Part shown: piece by piece, positions 43,556 through 52,387 of the stretch
How the letters are laid out: each line of letters opens with the position of its first letter
Numbering within the stretch: the first letter of the stretch is position 1
Source: Roseovarius amoyensis
GTDB lineage: Bacteria; Pseudomonadota; Alphaproteobacteria; Rhodobacterales; Rhodobacteraceae
Assembly (NCBI RefSeq): GCF_003260265.1
Contig: NZ_QITQ01000003.1
Coordinates: forward strand, 1-64,000
Reading direction: 5' to 3'
Length of the DNA stretch: 64,000 bases
Translations under genes and position numbers: made by a program
Notes under the pieces: generated by a model
The model's input: only the letters and a program-made list of their open reading frames with translations
The model's database searches: none
Told to the model about the DNA's origin: nothing

Positions 43556-44170
43556 TCAGAACTTCATCACATAGGCCGCGCCAATGATGATCGGGTCGAT
43601 CTTGACGGTGCCGATCGGGGCGCCACCCACCTTGGCCTTGGTGTCGATGTCGATCCAGCGGACATCGGCGCGCAGGGCCGAGCTGTCGCTGAGCGCGAAG
43701 TCGATCCCCGCATGCAGCGCCACGCCCCAGCTGTCGTCAAGGCTGACGGGCACGCCGGCCAGAACGCCTTGCCCCTTTTCGTCAAAGAAATGGGTGTAGT
43801 TCACACCGATGCCGACGAAGGGCGTGACCTTGGACTGGTTGGGGAAGTAGTACTGCAGCGACACGGTCGGCGGCAGGTGCTTGGTCTTGATCACGTCGCC
43901 GACGCCCGCAATCTGGGCATCGTGCTCGAAGGGCCATGCGCCCAGAACCTCGAGGCCGATATTGTCGGCGACGAAATATTCAAAGGTTACGGTCGGGCGA
44001 ATGTTGTCATCGACGCGGATCGGGCCGGCGGTCGTGGCGCTGTAGCTGTCGGTCGGCATGACCGAATGCACACCGAACCCCAACAGCATGTCACCCTTGG
44101 ACTGGGCAAGGGCCGGCCCTGCGGCGGCGGTGAGAGCTGTCGTGAAAATGAGTGCGGAGATGGTTTTCAT
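43556..44170 (-). CDS. ompW: OmpW-family outer membrane protein
   Basis: 204 residues from the ATG at 44170 with GGAGAG upstream; the ATG at 44182 would place that ribosome site inside the gene. Signal peptide MKTISALIFTTALTAAAGPA, cleaved near residue 22. The mature part is the eight-strand OmpW barrel (TVSLQYYFPNQSKVTPFVGI, GVNYTHFFDE) ending in the typical C-terminal Phe. OmpW forms a hydrophobic channel in the outer membrane and in E. coli is FNR-controlled. A perfect FNR-type box lies 59 bases upstream of the start, and a terminator follows. Confidence 0.92.
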   Translation of the reverse strand: MKTISALIFTTALTAAAGPALAQSKGDMLLGFGVHSVMPTDSYSATTAGPIRVDDNIRPTVTFEYFVADNIGLEVLGAWPFEHDAQIAGVGDVIKTKHLPPTVSLQYYFPNQSKVTPFVGIGVNYTHFFDEKGQGVLAGVPVSLDDSWGVALHAGIDFALSDSSALRADVRWIDIDTKAKVGGAPIGTVKIDPIIIGAAYVMKF

Positions 44171-44228
44171 CTTTCTCTCCATTGTGAATCAATGGCCGCA
44201 CCTTGGTTTCGCAGGGGCGATTCTGGAT

Positions 44229-44256
44229 TTGATGTATATCAAACTATGCATATAAC
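44229..44256. promoter_or_regulatory. FNR/FnrL-type box and divergent promoter between ompW and mccB
   Basis: TTGAT-GTAT-ATCAA at 44229-44242 is a perfect match to the FNR consensus TTGATN4ATCAA. On the plus strand a promoter can be drawn using TTGATG (44229-44234), 16 bases, TATAAC (44251-44256), so FNR binding would cover the mccB -35. On the minus strand the box sits 59-72 bases before the ompW ATG, a position compatible with activation. A perfect GCTGC-GAC-GCAGC repeat follows at 44257-44269. Confidence 0.8.
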
Positions 44257-44328
44257 GCTGCGACGCAGCAAATTTGTCACATGCCCGGCCGGTGCGCCGG
44301 CAGTGACAGCTCAAGGCAAGGGAATGCA

Positions 44329-45933
44329 ATGAAACTGCAATCGAAACTCTCGCCAGGTTCGGAGATGTTCAAGGCAAATCGCCAGGGCCACCTGGATGCG
44401 CTGGCCGTGGTTGCCGAGGCGGCGCAGGCCGCGGCCCAGGGCGGCGGCAAGGCTGCCCGCGACCGCCAGCGCGAACGCGGCAAGATGCCACCGCGCGAAC
44501 GGGTGGCGAACCTGCTTGACCCCGGCAGCCCGTTCCTGGAAATCGGCGCCACCGCCGCCCATGGCATGTATGACGGTGCCGCCCCCGCCGCCGGCATTGT
44601 CGCCGGGATCGGGCGGGTCGAAGGGCTCGACTGCATGGTTGTGTGCAACGACGCCACGGTAAAGGGCGGCAGCTATTTCCCGCTGACGGTGAAAAAGCAC
44701 CTGCGCGCGCAGGAAATTGCCGCAGAATGCCATCTGCCCTGCATTTATCTGGTCGACTCGGGCGGTGCCAACCTGCCCGCCCAGGACGAGGTCTTTCCCG
44801 ACCGCGACCATTTCGGGCGCATCTTTTACAACGAGGCGCGGATGAGCGCGGCCGGCATCCCCCAGATCGCCGTGGTGATGGGGTCGTGCACCGCCGGGGG
44901 CGCCTATGTGCCGGCTATGGCCGACGTGTCGATCATCGTGCGCGAACAGGGTACGATTTTTCTGGGTGGTCCGCCGCTGGTCAAGGCCGCCACCGGCGAG
45001 GTGGTCACCGCCGAGGATCTGGGCGGCGGTGACGTGCACACCCGGCTTTCCGGTGTGGCCGACTATCTGGCCGAGGATGACGCACACGCGCTGGCGCTGG
45101 CGCGGCGCGCGGTGGCGGGGCTGAACCGCCGCCCGCCCAACAGCGTGGTCTGGGCCAGTCCCGAACCGCCCGCCTATGACCCCGAGGAAATTCTTGGTGT
45201 GGTGCCGCCCGATCTGCGCACGCCCTATGATATCCGCGAGGTGATCGCCCGCGTCGTCGATGGTTCGCGCTTTGACGAATTCAAGGAACGCTTTGGCGAG
45301 ACGCTGGTCTGCGGCTTTGCCCATGTTATGGGCTGCCCGGTGGGAATCATCGCCAACAACGGCGTGCTGTTCTCGGAATCGGCCCAGAAGGGGGCGCATT
45401 TCGTCGAACTGTGCAGCCAGCGCAAGGTGCCGCTGGTCTTTGTCCAGAACATCACCGGCTTCATGGTCGGGCGCAAATACGAAAACGAAGGCATCGCGCG
45501 TCACGGCGCCAAGATGGTGACGGCGGTCGCCACCACCAACGTGCCTAAGGTCACCATGCTGGTGGGGGGCTCGTTCGGGGCGGGCAATTACGGCATGTCG
45601 GGCAGGGCCTACAGCCCGCGCTTCATGTGGAGCTGGCCGAACTCGCGCATCTCTGTGATGGGGGGCGAGCAGGCTGCCACCGTGCTGGCCACGGTGCGAC
45701 GCGACGCGATCGAACGCAAGGGCGGCACCTGGCCGGTCAAGGAAGAGGAAGAATTCAAACGCCCCACCATTGAGATGTTCGAGCGGCAAAGCCACCCGCT
45801 CTATGCCTCGGCGCGGCTTTGGGATGATGGTATCATCGACCCGCGCAAAAGCCGCGAAGTGCTGGCGCTCAGCCTGCGCGCGGCGCTTTGCGCACCCATC
45901 GAGGAGACACGTTTTGGCGTCTTCCGGATGTGA
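44329..45933 (+). CDS. mccB: 3-methylcrotonyl-CoA carboxylase, carboxyltransferase (beta) subunit
   Basis: 534 residues, the standard size. It carries the two carboxyltransferase domains (acyl-CoA site [20 protein letters not shown]; carboxybiotin side [40 protein letters not shown]). It moves CO2 from biotin on MccA to 3-methylcrotonyl-CoA made by Ivd. AAGGCAAGGGA precedes the ATG at 44329. It is separated from mccA by the nuclease-like gene. Confidence 0.95.
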   Translation: MKLQSKLSPGSEMFKANRQGHLDALAVVAEAAQAAAQGGGKAARDRQRERGKMPPRERVANLLDPGSPFLEIGATAAHGMYDGAAPAAGIVAGIGRVEGLDCMVVCNDATVKGGSYFPLTVKKHLRAQEIAAECHLPCIYLVDSGGANLPAQDEVFPDRDHFGRIFYNEARMSAAGIPQIAVVMGSCTAGGAYVPAMADVSIIVREQGTIFLGGPPLVKAATGEVVTAEDLGGGDVHTRLSGVADYLAEDDAHALALARRAVAGLNRRPPNSVVWASPEPPAYDPEEILGVVPPDLRTPYDIREVIARVVDGSRFDEFKERFGETLVCGFAHVMGCPVGIIANNGVLFSESAQKGAHFVELCSQRKVPLVFVQNITGFMVGRKYENEGIARHGAKMVTAVATTNVPKVTMLVGGSFGAGNYGMSGRAYSPRFMWSWPNSRISVMGGEQAATVLATVRRDAIERKGGTWPVKEEEEFKRPTIEMFERQSHPLYASARLWDDGIIDPRKSREVLALSLRAALCAPIEETRFGVFRM

Positions 45934-45960
45934 GGGGGCGTCAGGGCATGGGAGGTGATC

Positions 45961-46518
45961 ATGTCGCGAAAGAGAAACGTTATCCGATTCTGGCGTGGTG
46001 CGCGCCGGCATTCCAAATGGGATTTGGAGGCACCACCAAATCCTCGGGGCATATCTTCGTACCGACCGGCCGCGCGCCGAGGCGGATGGGGCAAGGTCTT
46101 CATCGCGGCAATCGCTCTGGTATTGCTGGGGCCGCCGACATTGGATGCGGCCAGTCTTGCATGGCGCGAGAACGACGGCTGCAAAATCTGGATGGTTGTG
46201 GATGGCGACACGGTCCGGATGTACTGCCCGGTCAGCGGCTTTCAGACCGGGCGCATACTGGCCTACGATACGCCCGAATTCAAAGCTCGCTGTTTATCGG
46301 AACTCGGCAAGGCTGTCGCGGCAACATTTTACCTTCGCTGGATGATATGGACTGCCGCAGAAGTCAGCGCACGGACGGAGGGCACCGACCGGTACGGTCG
46401 AAAACTCACGTTGCTTTTGGTCGATGGCATGGGCGTCGCGCGACCGATGGTTCAGGCCGGGTTGGCGCGCTGGTACGAAGGCGGCCACCGCCGAGGTTGG
46501 TGCGGCAGTGATGCTTGA
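45961..46518 (+). CDS. Membrane-anchored SNase-like (thermonuclease family) protein
   Basis: 185 residues. A basic N terminus of ~45 residues precedes a hydrophobic segment (VFIAAIALVLLGPPTLDAA), which is then a signal anchor or a late signal peptide. The SNase fold follows, with VVDGDTVRMYC, then RILAYDTPEFKARC (contains the usual Arg and Glu catalytic positions), and TDRYGRKLTLLLVDG (third catalytic Arg region). It probably cleaves nucleic acid outside the cytoplasm; activity unproven. It sits between mccB (27 bases) and mccA (63 bases) with no metabolic link, and its base composition is somewhat lower in GC, suggesting insertion. Confidence 0.82.
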   Translation: MSRKRNVIRFWRGARRHSKWDLEAPPNPRGISSYRPAARRGGWGKVFIAAIALVLLGPPTLDAASLAWRENDGCKIWMVVDGDTVRMYCPVSGFQTGRILAYDTPEFKARCLSELGKAVAATFYLRWMIWTAAEVSARTEGTDRYGRKLTLLLVDGMGVARPMVQAGLARWYEGGHRRGWCGSDA

Positions 46519-46581
46519 ATTGGACCAGAACGCTGTAACGGAGGGCCTTAAGATGGCCCGCCCCAGAAGGAAGAACTGCCC

Positions 46582-48534
46582 ATGTTTGACACCATCCTGA
46601 TCGCCAACCGGGGCGAGATCGCCTGCCGCGTGATCGAAACCGCGCGCCGGCTGGGTGTGCGCACGGTGGCGGTGTTTTCCGACGCCGACCGTGGGGCGAA
46701 ACATGTCGCGCTGGCCGACCGGGCGGTGCATATCGGCGGCCCGGCCCCGGCCGACAGCTATCTGCGGGCCGAGCGTATCGTCGCGGCGGCGCTCGAGACC
46801 GGCGCGCAGGCCATTCACCCCGGCTACGGCTTTCTCAGCGAGAACCCCGATTTCGTCGAGGCGGTCGAGGCCGCCGGCCTGACCTTCATCGGCCCCTCGG
46901 CCGATGCGATCCGGGCGATGGGGCTCAAGGACGCGGCCAAGAAGCTGATGGAAAAGGCCGGTGTGCCGGTGGTGCCGGGCTATCACGGCGACAACCTGTC
47001 GCCCGACCACCTGTCCGGCGCGGCCGACGCGATCGGCTATCCGGTGCTGATCAAGGCCGTGGCCGGGGGCGGGGGCAAGGGCATGCGACGCGTCGAACGG
47101 CCCGCCGACTTTGCCGCCGCGCTGGAAAGCGCGTGCAGCGAGGCGCGCACCGCCTTTGGCAACGACGCGGTGCTGATCGAGAAGTGGATCGAAAAGCCCC
47201 GCCATATCGAGGTGCAGGTCTTTGGTGACGGCACCCGGGCGGTGCATCTTTATGAACGCGACTGTTCGCTCCAGCGTCGCCACCAGAAGGTGATCGAAGA
47301 GGCCCCCGCGCCCGGCATGACCGAAGAGATGCGCGCGGCGATGGGGCAGGCGGCGGTGCGCGCGGCCGAGACCATCGGCTATAGCGGTGCCGGCACGGTG
47401 GAGTTCATTGTCGATGGCTCCGACGGGCTGTCGCCCGAGGGCTTCTGGTTCATGGAAATGAACACGAGGCTGCAGGTGGAACATCCCGTGACCGAGGCCA
47501 TCACCGGCGTTGACCTGGTCGAATGGCAGTTGCGCGTGGCCAGCGGCGAAGGGCTGCCCTGCCAGCAGGACGAACTGTCGATCAACGGCCACTCTTTCGA
47601 GGCGCGCCTTTATGCCGAGGACGTCCCAAAGGGCTTTTTGCCCGCCACCGGGCGGCTGCGGCACCTGGCCTTTCCGGCGGGCGCGCGCGCCGACAGCGGG
47701 GTGCGCACAGGGGACGATATTTCCCCCCATTACGACCCGATGATCGCCAAGATCATCACCCACGGCACCACCCGCGCCGGGGCGCTGAGGCGGTTGTCTT
47801 CGGCGCTGGAACATTGCGAGGTGGCCGGCTGCGTGACCAACCTGGCCTTTCTCGGTGCGCTGGCGACACATGAGGGGTTCGCGCGCGGCGAGGTGGATAC
47901 CGGGCTGATCGACCGCGACATCGACGCGCTGGTGGTGGCCCCCGCGCCGGGACCGCGCGACATCGCACTGGCGGCGCTGGCGGCCGAGGGGCTGCTTGAC
48001 GGGACGGGGTTCGTGGACGGATTCAGCATGTGGGCGCCGCTGACGCGCACCGTGCAGTTGCGCCATGGCGACACCGACATTGCCGTGCGGCTGACGACGC
48101 TGGGGCCGGACGCCTATGACCTGGTGGTCGAGGGGCAGACGGTGCAGGCCCGCCGCGACGCCGGGCGCTGGCAGCTTGACGGGCAAAGCGCGCCGCGCGT
48201 GGTGCTGACGGGCGATCTGGTGACGGTCTTTGCGCAATACGGGCTGGCGTTCCGCATCATCGACCCGCTGGCGCGCGACGGGCTGGGGGCAGGGGATGCC
48301 GACCTGATCGAGGCGCCGATGCCCGGGCTGGTCAAGGCGCTGGACGCTAGGCCGGGGCAGGCGGTGACCAAGGGCGACCGGCTGGCGGTGCTGGAGGCGA
48401 TGAAGATGGAACACAGCCTGCTGGCTCCGCGCGACGGGGTGGTAGCCGAGGTGCTGGCCGAGGCCGGCGCCCAGGTCGAGGCCGGCGCCGCGCTGATCCG
48501 GCTGGAAGACGAAGAAGAGACCGGGGAAGGGTAA
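46582..48534 (+). CDS. mccA: 3-methylcrotonyl-CoA carboxylase, biotin-containing (alpha) subunit
   Basis: 650 residues: biotin carboxylase with ATP-grasp (KAVAGGGGKGMRRVERPADF; FMEMNTRLQVEHPVTE) over ~1-450, a linker/BT domain, and a C-terminal biotinyl domain with the biotin lysine in EAMKMEH near residue 608. It forms the holoenzyme with MccB. It follows the nuclease-like gene by 63 bases and precedes the GST gene by four. Confidence 0.95.
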   Translation: MFDTILIANRGEIACRVIETARRLGVRTVAVFSDADRGAKHVALADRAVHIGGPAPADSYLRAERIVAAALETGAQAIHPGYGFLSENPDFVEAVEAAGLTFIGPSADAIRAMGLKDAAKKLMEKAGVPVVPGYHGDNLSPDHLSGAADAIGYPVLIKAVAGGGGKGMRRVERPADFAAALESACSEARTAFGNDAVLIEKWIEKPRHIEVQVFGDGTRAVHLYERDCSLQRRHQKVIEEAPAPGMTEEMRAAMGQAAVRAAETIGYSGAGTVEFIVDGSDGLSPEGFWFMEMNTRLQVEHPVTEAITGVDLVEWQLRVASGEGLPCQQDELSINGHSFEARLYAEDVPKGFLPATGRLRHLAFPAGARADSGVRTGDDISPHYDPMIAKIITHGTTRAGALRRLSSALEHCEVAGCVTNLAFLGALATHEGFARGEVDTGLIDRDIDALVVAPAPGPRDIALAALAAEGLLDGTGFVDGFSMWAPLTRTVQLRHGDTDIAVRLTTLGPDAYDLVVEGQTVQARRDAGRWQLDGQSAPRVVLTGDLVTVFAQYGLAFRIIDPLARDGLGAGDADLIEAPMPGLVKALDARPGQAVTKGDRLAVLEAMKMEHSLLAPRDGVVAEVLAEAGAQVEAGAALIRLEDEEETGEG

Positions 48535-48538
48535 GCGA

Positions 48539-49207
48539 ATGATCGTTCTGCACCATGTGCCGCAATCGCGCTCGATGCGGGTGCTGTGGCTTCTGAACGA
48601 GCTGGGTGTGGACTTTCACGTCAATGAACACCCGTTCGACAGATCGTTGCGGCGGCCGGAATTCCTGTCGCTGTCGCCCGCGGGCCGCATCCCCGCGCTG
48701 GAGATCGAGGGCGAGCGGATGTTCGAATCCGGCGCCATGGTGGAATACCTCTGTGAACGCTACCCTGAGGCCGGTCTGGGGCGGCTGCCCGGCGACATGG
48801 ACCGCATGGCCTGGCTGGTCTGGGTCCATTTCGCCGAAACCGTCAGCCAGCATTCCGCCAGCCTGACCCAGCAGCATGTCGCGCTATATGAGGATTCGAT
48901 GCGCAGCCCCGTGATCATGCGGCTGGAGGCGGCGCGGCTGCGCAAATGCTACGAGGCGATCGAGGCGCGGCTGTCGACCCCGGTGGAAAACCGCGACTAC
49001 CTGCTGACCAGCGGGTTTTCCGCCTGCGATATCTGCGTGGGTCAGGCGGTCTACATGGCGCGCCATTTCGCCAGAATCGAAGACTTCACCGAACTTTCCG
49101 CATGGTATGCGCGTATCACCGCCCGCCCGGCGTTTCAGGCTTCGCTGCCGCAACCGGGGGGCGGGCGCATCTTTCAACAGGATTTCTACGAGGCAATAGA
49201 TGGCTGA
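48539..49207 (+). CDS. Glutathione S-transferase family protein
   Basis: 222 residues. N-terminal thioredoxin-like domain (LHHVPQSRSMRVLWLLNELG, SPAGRIPALEIEG, MFESGAMVEYLCERYPEAGL) and an all-helical C-terminal domain. The N-terminal Ser in PQSRS is a candidate glutathione-activating residue. Its substrate and role in this operon are unknown. It starts four bases after mccA and overlaps mvaB by eight bases. Confidence 0.88.
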   Translation: MIVLHHVPQSRSMRVLWLLNELGVDFHVNEHPFDRSLRRPEFLSLSPAGRIPALEIEGERMFESGAMVEYLCERYPEAGLGRLPGDMDRMAWLVWVHFAETVSQHSASLTQQHVALYEDSMRSPVIMRLEAARLRKCYEAIEARLSTPVENRDYLLTSGFSACDICVGQAVYMARHFARIEDFTELSAWYARITARPAFQASLPQPGGGRIFQQDFYEAIDG

Positions 49208-50066
49208 GCAGATCGAGATATTCGAGGTCGGCCCCCGCGACGGGCTGCAGAACGAAAAGCGGCCGATCCCGACCGCCGAAAAGGTCGCACTGGTGGATGT
49301 GCTGAGCGGCGCGGGATTCCGGCGTATCGAGGTGGCGAGCTTTGTCAGCCCGAAATGGGTGCCGCAGATGGCCGATTCGGCCGAGGTTCTGGCGGGCATC
49401 ACGCGCGCGCCGGGGGTGCGCTATGCGGCGCTTACCCCCAACATGCGCGGGCTTGAGGGGGCGATGGCCGCGAGGGCCGACGAGGTGGCGATCTTTGGCT
49501 CGGCGTCGGAGGGGTTCTCGCGTGCCAACATCAACGCCACCATCGCCGAAAGCCTGGAACGATTCGCCCCGGTGGCCGAGGCCGCGCGCGCCGCGGGCCT
49601 GCCGGTGCGCGGATATGTCTCCTGCGTGACGGATTGCCCCTATGACGGGCCTGTCGCGCCTGAGCAGGCGGCGAAGGTGGCAAAAAGCCTTTTTGACATG
49701 GGGTGCTATGAAATCAGCCTTGGCGACACCATCGGCCAGGGCACGCCCGAACGCATCGACGCCATGCTGGCGGCGGTCTGCGCGCAGGTGCCGGCGGCGC
49801 AACTGGCCGGGCATTATCATGACACCGCCGGGCGGGCGCTGGACAATATCGAGGTGTCGCTGGCCCGCGGGGTGCGGGTTTTCGACGCCGCCGTTGGTGG
49901 CCTGGGCGGATGCCCCTATGCGCCGGGGGCGGCGGGCAATGTCGCCACCGAGGCAGTGCATGACCGGCTGTTGGCGCTGGGGTATGAGACCGGCCTTGAC
50001 CGCGGCGTGCTGGAAAAGGCCGCCGCCATGGCGCGGGCGATGCGGGGCGAGAGCCCGAAATCCTGA
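49200..50066 (+). CDS. mvaB: Hydroxymethylglutaryl-CoA lyase
   Basis: 288 residues, TIM-barrel HMGL-like enzyme. Substrate-binding start EVGPRDGLQNEK, signature VASFVSPKWVPQMAD, and the flexible cysteine loop GGLGGCPYAPGAAGN are intact. It splits HMG-CoA into acetyl-CoA and acetoacetate, the last step of leucine degradation after Mcc and methylglutaconyl-CoA hydratase; no hydratase gene is in the operon. It is the last gene before the nuo region. Confidence 0.95.
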   Translation: MAEQIEIFEVGPRDGLQNEKRPIPTAEKVALVDVLSGAGFRRIEVASFVSPKWVPQMADSAEVLAGITRAPGVRYAALTPNMRGLEGAMAARADEVAIFGSASEGFSRANINATIAESLERFAPVAEAARAAGLPVRGYVSCVTDCPYDGPVAPEQAAKVAKSLFDMGCYEISLGDTIGQGTPERIDAMLAAVCAQVPAAQLAGHYHDTAGRALDNIEVSLARGVRVFDAAVGGLGGCPYAPGAAGNVATEAVHDRLLALGYETGLDRGVLEKAAAMARAMRGESPKS

Positions 50067-50478
50067 AATGATATCGGTTGGGTTTCTATTCAGGAAATCC
50101 GCGAACCGAGGGAACAGGATGCGCGACCCGTTCGACGCCGAACCAAAAGCCCCCGCCGCCGAGGCGGCCGAGCTGGCGCACATGCCGCAGGCCCAAACCG
50201 GCATGGACAGCGGGCTGAACCCACCCTGCGGCAATATTGCCGGGCCGGGTGTTGTTGCCCCCGCGCCTTGGCGCGACAGTGGCGGGGGGCGGATTGGCCC
50301 GATTTTCACGGGATTTTCGCAGCATTTCGGGGCGCGCGGGCCGCTTCGCCGCCGCCTGTCCGGGGGGATGCGAAATTGTGCAGCCTCGGTTGACCCCGTC
50401 ATGGGGCGCGGGTAAACCCGGAGCAATCAAAGCAGCCATCTTGATGCGCGCCCACGCGCGCATGAAAGGAGCCACCAC
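50067..50478 (+). other. 412-base gap between mvaB and nuoA: probable nuo promoter region
   Basis: No convincing gene. A 98-codon frame from ATG 50119 to 50415 (begins MRDPFDAEPKAPAAEAAELA) has no recognised domain and a weak ribosome site; I do not call it. A possible promoter is TTGACC (50390-50395), 16 bases, GTAAAC (50412-50417); the -10 is poor. A perfect hairpin (50444-50463) lies just before the nuoA ribosome site. No terminator is obvious after mvaB. Confidence 0.4.
50444..50463 (+). promoter_or_regulatory. Perfect hairpin abutting the nuoA ribosome-binding site
   Basis: ATGCGCGC-CCAC-GCGCGCAT forms eight consecutive pairs with a four-base loop and ends one base before AAAGGAG (50465-50471). 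There is no U-tract, so it is not a terminator. Possible roles are mRNA 5'-end protection or control of ribosome access (inference). Confidence 0.6.
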
Positions 50479-50844
50479 GTGGAAGAGATGCTGAGGGAAT
50501 ATCTTCCCATCCTCGTCCTGCTGGCCGTTGCCATCGGACTGGGGCTTGTCCTGATCCTCGCCGCAGTCGTCGTGGCCGTGCGTCACCCCGACCCCGAAAA
50601 GCTGAGCGCCTATGAATGCGGCTTCAACGCTTTTGACGACGCGCGGATGAAATTCGACGTGCGTTTCTACCTGGTGTCGATCCTGTTCATCATCTTCGAC
50701 CTGGAAATCGCGATGCTGTTTCCCTGGGCGGTGGCGTTCAAGGATCTGTCGATGACGGCCTTCTGGTCGATGATGGTGTTCCTGGGGGTGCTGACCATCG
50801 GGTTCGCCTATGAATGGAAGAAGGGGGCGATGACATGGGAGTAA
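50479..50844 (+). CDS. nuoA: NADH-quinone oxidoreductase subunit A
   Basis: 121 residues from a GTG at 50479 with AAAGGAG eight bases upstream; an ATG three codons on is possible. Three membrane segments, with the conserved loop [20 protein letters not shown] between the first two. It is part of the membrane arm of complex I at the quinone-site junction. First gene of nuo; its end overlaps nuoB by ten bases. Confidence 0.95.
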   Translation: MEEMLREYLPILVLLAVAIGLGLVLILAAVVVAVRHPDPEKLSAYECGFNAFDDARMKFDVRFYLVSILFIIFDLEIAMLFPWAVAFKDLSMTAFWSMMVFLGVLTIGFAYEWKKGAMTWE

Positions 50845-51368
50845 GTGTCGGCGCCAACACCGCCGGGCCCGACCGCGAGGTCGCCACCCAGGAGCTGAAC
50901 CGCGAGTTGCAGGACAAGGGGTTTCTCGTCACCTCGGTCGAGGATGTCGTCAACTGGGCGCGCACCGGGTCGCTGCACTGGATGACCTTTGGTCTGGCCT
51001 GCTGCGCGATCGAGATGATGCATTCCTCGATGCCGCGCTATGACCTTGAACGTTTCGGCACCGCGCCCCGCGCCAGCCCGCGCCAGTCGGACCTGATGAT
51101 CGTGGCGGGCACGCTGACCAACAAGATGGCGCCGGCACTGCGCAAGGTCTACGACCAGATGCCCGAGCCGCGCTATGTGATCTCGATGGGGTCCTGCGCC
51201 AATGGCGGGGGCTATTATCACTACAGCTATTCGGTGGTGCGCGGCTGCGACCGCATCGTGCCGGTCGACGTCTACGTGCCCGGTTGCCCGCCGACCGCAG
51301 AGGCGCTGGTATACGGCATCATGGCGCTGCAGCGCAAAATCCGCCGCACGGGGACGATCGTGAGATGA
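50835..51368 (+). CDS. nuoB: NADH-quinone oxidoreductase subunit B (cluster N2)
   Basis: 177 residues from the ATG at 50835, just inside nuoA. [4Fe-4S] N2 ligands: the tandem cysteines in [11 protein letters not shown], the Cys in [11 protein letters not shown], and the Cys in [10 protein letters not shown]. It passes electrons to quinone. Overlaps nuoA and nuoC. Confidence 0.96.
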   Translation: MGVSVGANTAGPDREVATQELNRELQDKGFLVTSVEDVVNWARTGSLHWMTFGLACCAIEMMHSSMPRYDLERFGTAPRASPRQSDLMIVAGTLTNKMAPALRKVYDQMPEPRYVISMGSCANGGGYYHYSYSVVRGCDRIVPVDVYVPGCPPTAEALVYGIMALQRKIRRTGTIVR

Positions 51369-51973
51369 CGCAAGCCTTGCAGGAACTGGGCGAACACATC
51401 GCCGCCAGGCGCACCGACTGCGTGCTTGACTGGCACGTCGCCCTGGATGAACTGACCGTCGACGTGGCGCTGAACAACATTGTCGGGCTGGTTGAATTCC
51501 TGAAAACCGACCCGAGCTGCCGTTTCAGCACGCTTGTCGATATCACCGCTGTCGACCACCCCGAGCGGCCGCGCCGTTTCGACGTGGTCTATCACTTTCT
51601 CAGCATGTACCAGAACCAGCGTATCCGCCTGAAGATGGCCGTGCGCGAAGAGGATATCGTGCCCTCGATCACCAGCGTGCATCCCAGCGCCAACTGGTTC
51701 GAGCGTGAAGTGTTCGACATGTTCGGCATCCTGTTTTCCGGGCATCCCGACCTGCGGCGCATCCTGACCGATTACGGGTTTCGCGGTCATCCGCTGCGCA
51801 AGGATTTCCCGACCACGGGCTATACCGAGGTGCGCTATGACGAGGTGCAAAAGCGCGTGGTCTACGAGCCGGTAAACCTGGTGCAGGAATACCGGCAGTT
51901 CGATTTCATGTCCCCGTGGGAGGGTGCGGAATACATCCTGCCGGGGGACGAAAAAAAGGACCCGGCAAAGTAG
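51365..51973 (+). CDS. nuoC: NADH-quinone oxidoreductase subunit C
   Basis: 202 residues, the 30-kDa subunit type. The signature around [20 protein letters not shown] followed by [19 protein letters not shown] is intact. It belongs to the hydrophilic connecting arm. The start overlaps nuoB by ATGA. In this operon nuoC and nuoD are separate genes, not fused as in E. coli. Confidence 0.96.
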   Translation: MTQALQELGEHIAARRTDCVLDWHVALDELTVDVALNNIVGLVEFLKTDPSCRFSTLVDITAVDHPERPRRFDVVYHFLSMYQNQRIRLKMAVREEDIVPSITSVHPSANWFEREVFDMFGILFSGHPDLRRILTDYGFRGHPLRKDFPTTGYTEVRYDEVQKRVVYEPVNLVQEYRQFDFMSPWEGAEYILPGDEKKDPAK

Positions 51974-52010
51974 CTGGCTTGAGGGGCGCGCTTGCGACGG
52001 GGGCAGTGGC

Positions 52011-52181
52011 ATGATCTGGCTGGTTCTCCTCTCGGTGGCGTTCGTGGTGCCCTTCTGGAGGCTTCTGCCGGATTACGGGATCAACGCTTGGTGGGGGCTG
52101 ACGGCCATCTTTCCACTCTGTGCGCTGATACTGCTTTACTTGATGGCCTTCGGGCCAGGGCGACAAGGAGACCGCCGGTGA
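52011..52181 (+). CDS. Micropeptide 1 between nuoC and nuoD, membrane protein
   Basis: 56 residues with two hydrophobic segments ([34 protein letters not shown]) joined by [12 protein letters not shown], and a short basic tail. Not recognised. It is similar in pattern to the next micropeptide (VPFW..LP..., then AI.PL.A.ILL.LMA), so the two look like tandem duplicates. It starts 37 bases after nuoC, and its stop overlaps the next start. Confidence 0.72.
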   Translation: MIWLVLLSVAFVVPFWRLLPDYGINAWWGLTAIFPLCALILLYLMAFGPGRQGDRR

Positions 52182-52387
52182 TGAGCATCTTTCAGTACGG
52201 AATGGGGGGCATCAGCTTTCCGATGTTCCTGCTTTTGGGGGTGGTTCTGGTGATCCCCTTCTGGATTATCCTGCCCCGCTTCAACTTGCCGAGCTGGGCG
52301 GCGGTGGCGGCGATCATTCCGCTGGGCGCGGTGATCCTGCTGTGGCTGATGGCGGTCAAGGGCATGATGGAGAAAGGCCAGCGATGA
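52181..52387 (+). CDS. Micropeptide 2 between nuoC and nuoD, paralogue of micropeptide 1
   Basis: 68 residues from the ATG at 52181 (an in-frame GTG at 52178 is closer to the AAGGAG at 52165). Two membrane segments ([40 protein letters not shown]) and a basic end. It shares its spacing and the P-FW--LP / A-I-PL-A-ILL-LMA pattern with the preceding micropeptide. Both starts and stops overlap the neighbours (TGATG before; ATGA into nuoD), so it is co-translated with complex I. Confidence 0.75.
   Translation: MSIFQYGMGGISFPMFLLLGVVLVIPFWIILPRFNLPSWAAVAAIIPLGAVILLWLMAVKGMMEKGQR

Noticed and set aside
50119..50415. 98-codon frame before nuoA
   Set aside because: No recognisable domain and a weak ribosome site; it occupies the probable nuo promoter region and is better read as non-coding. 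Kept only as a note.
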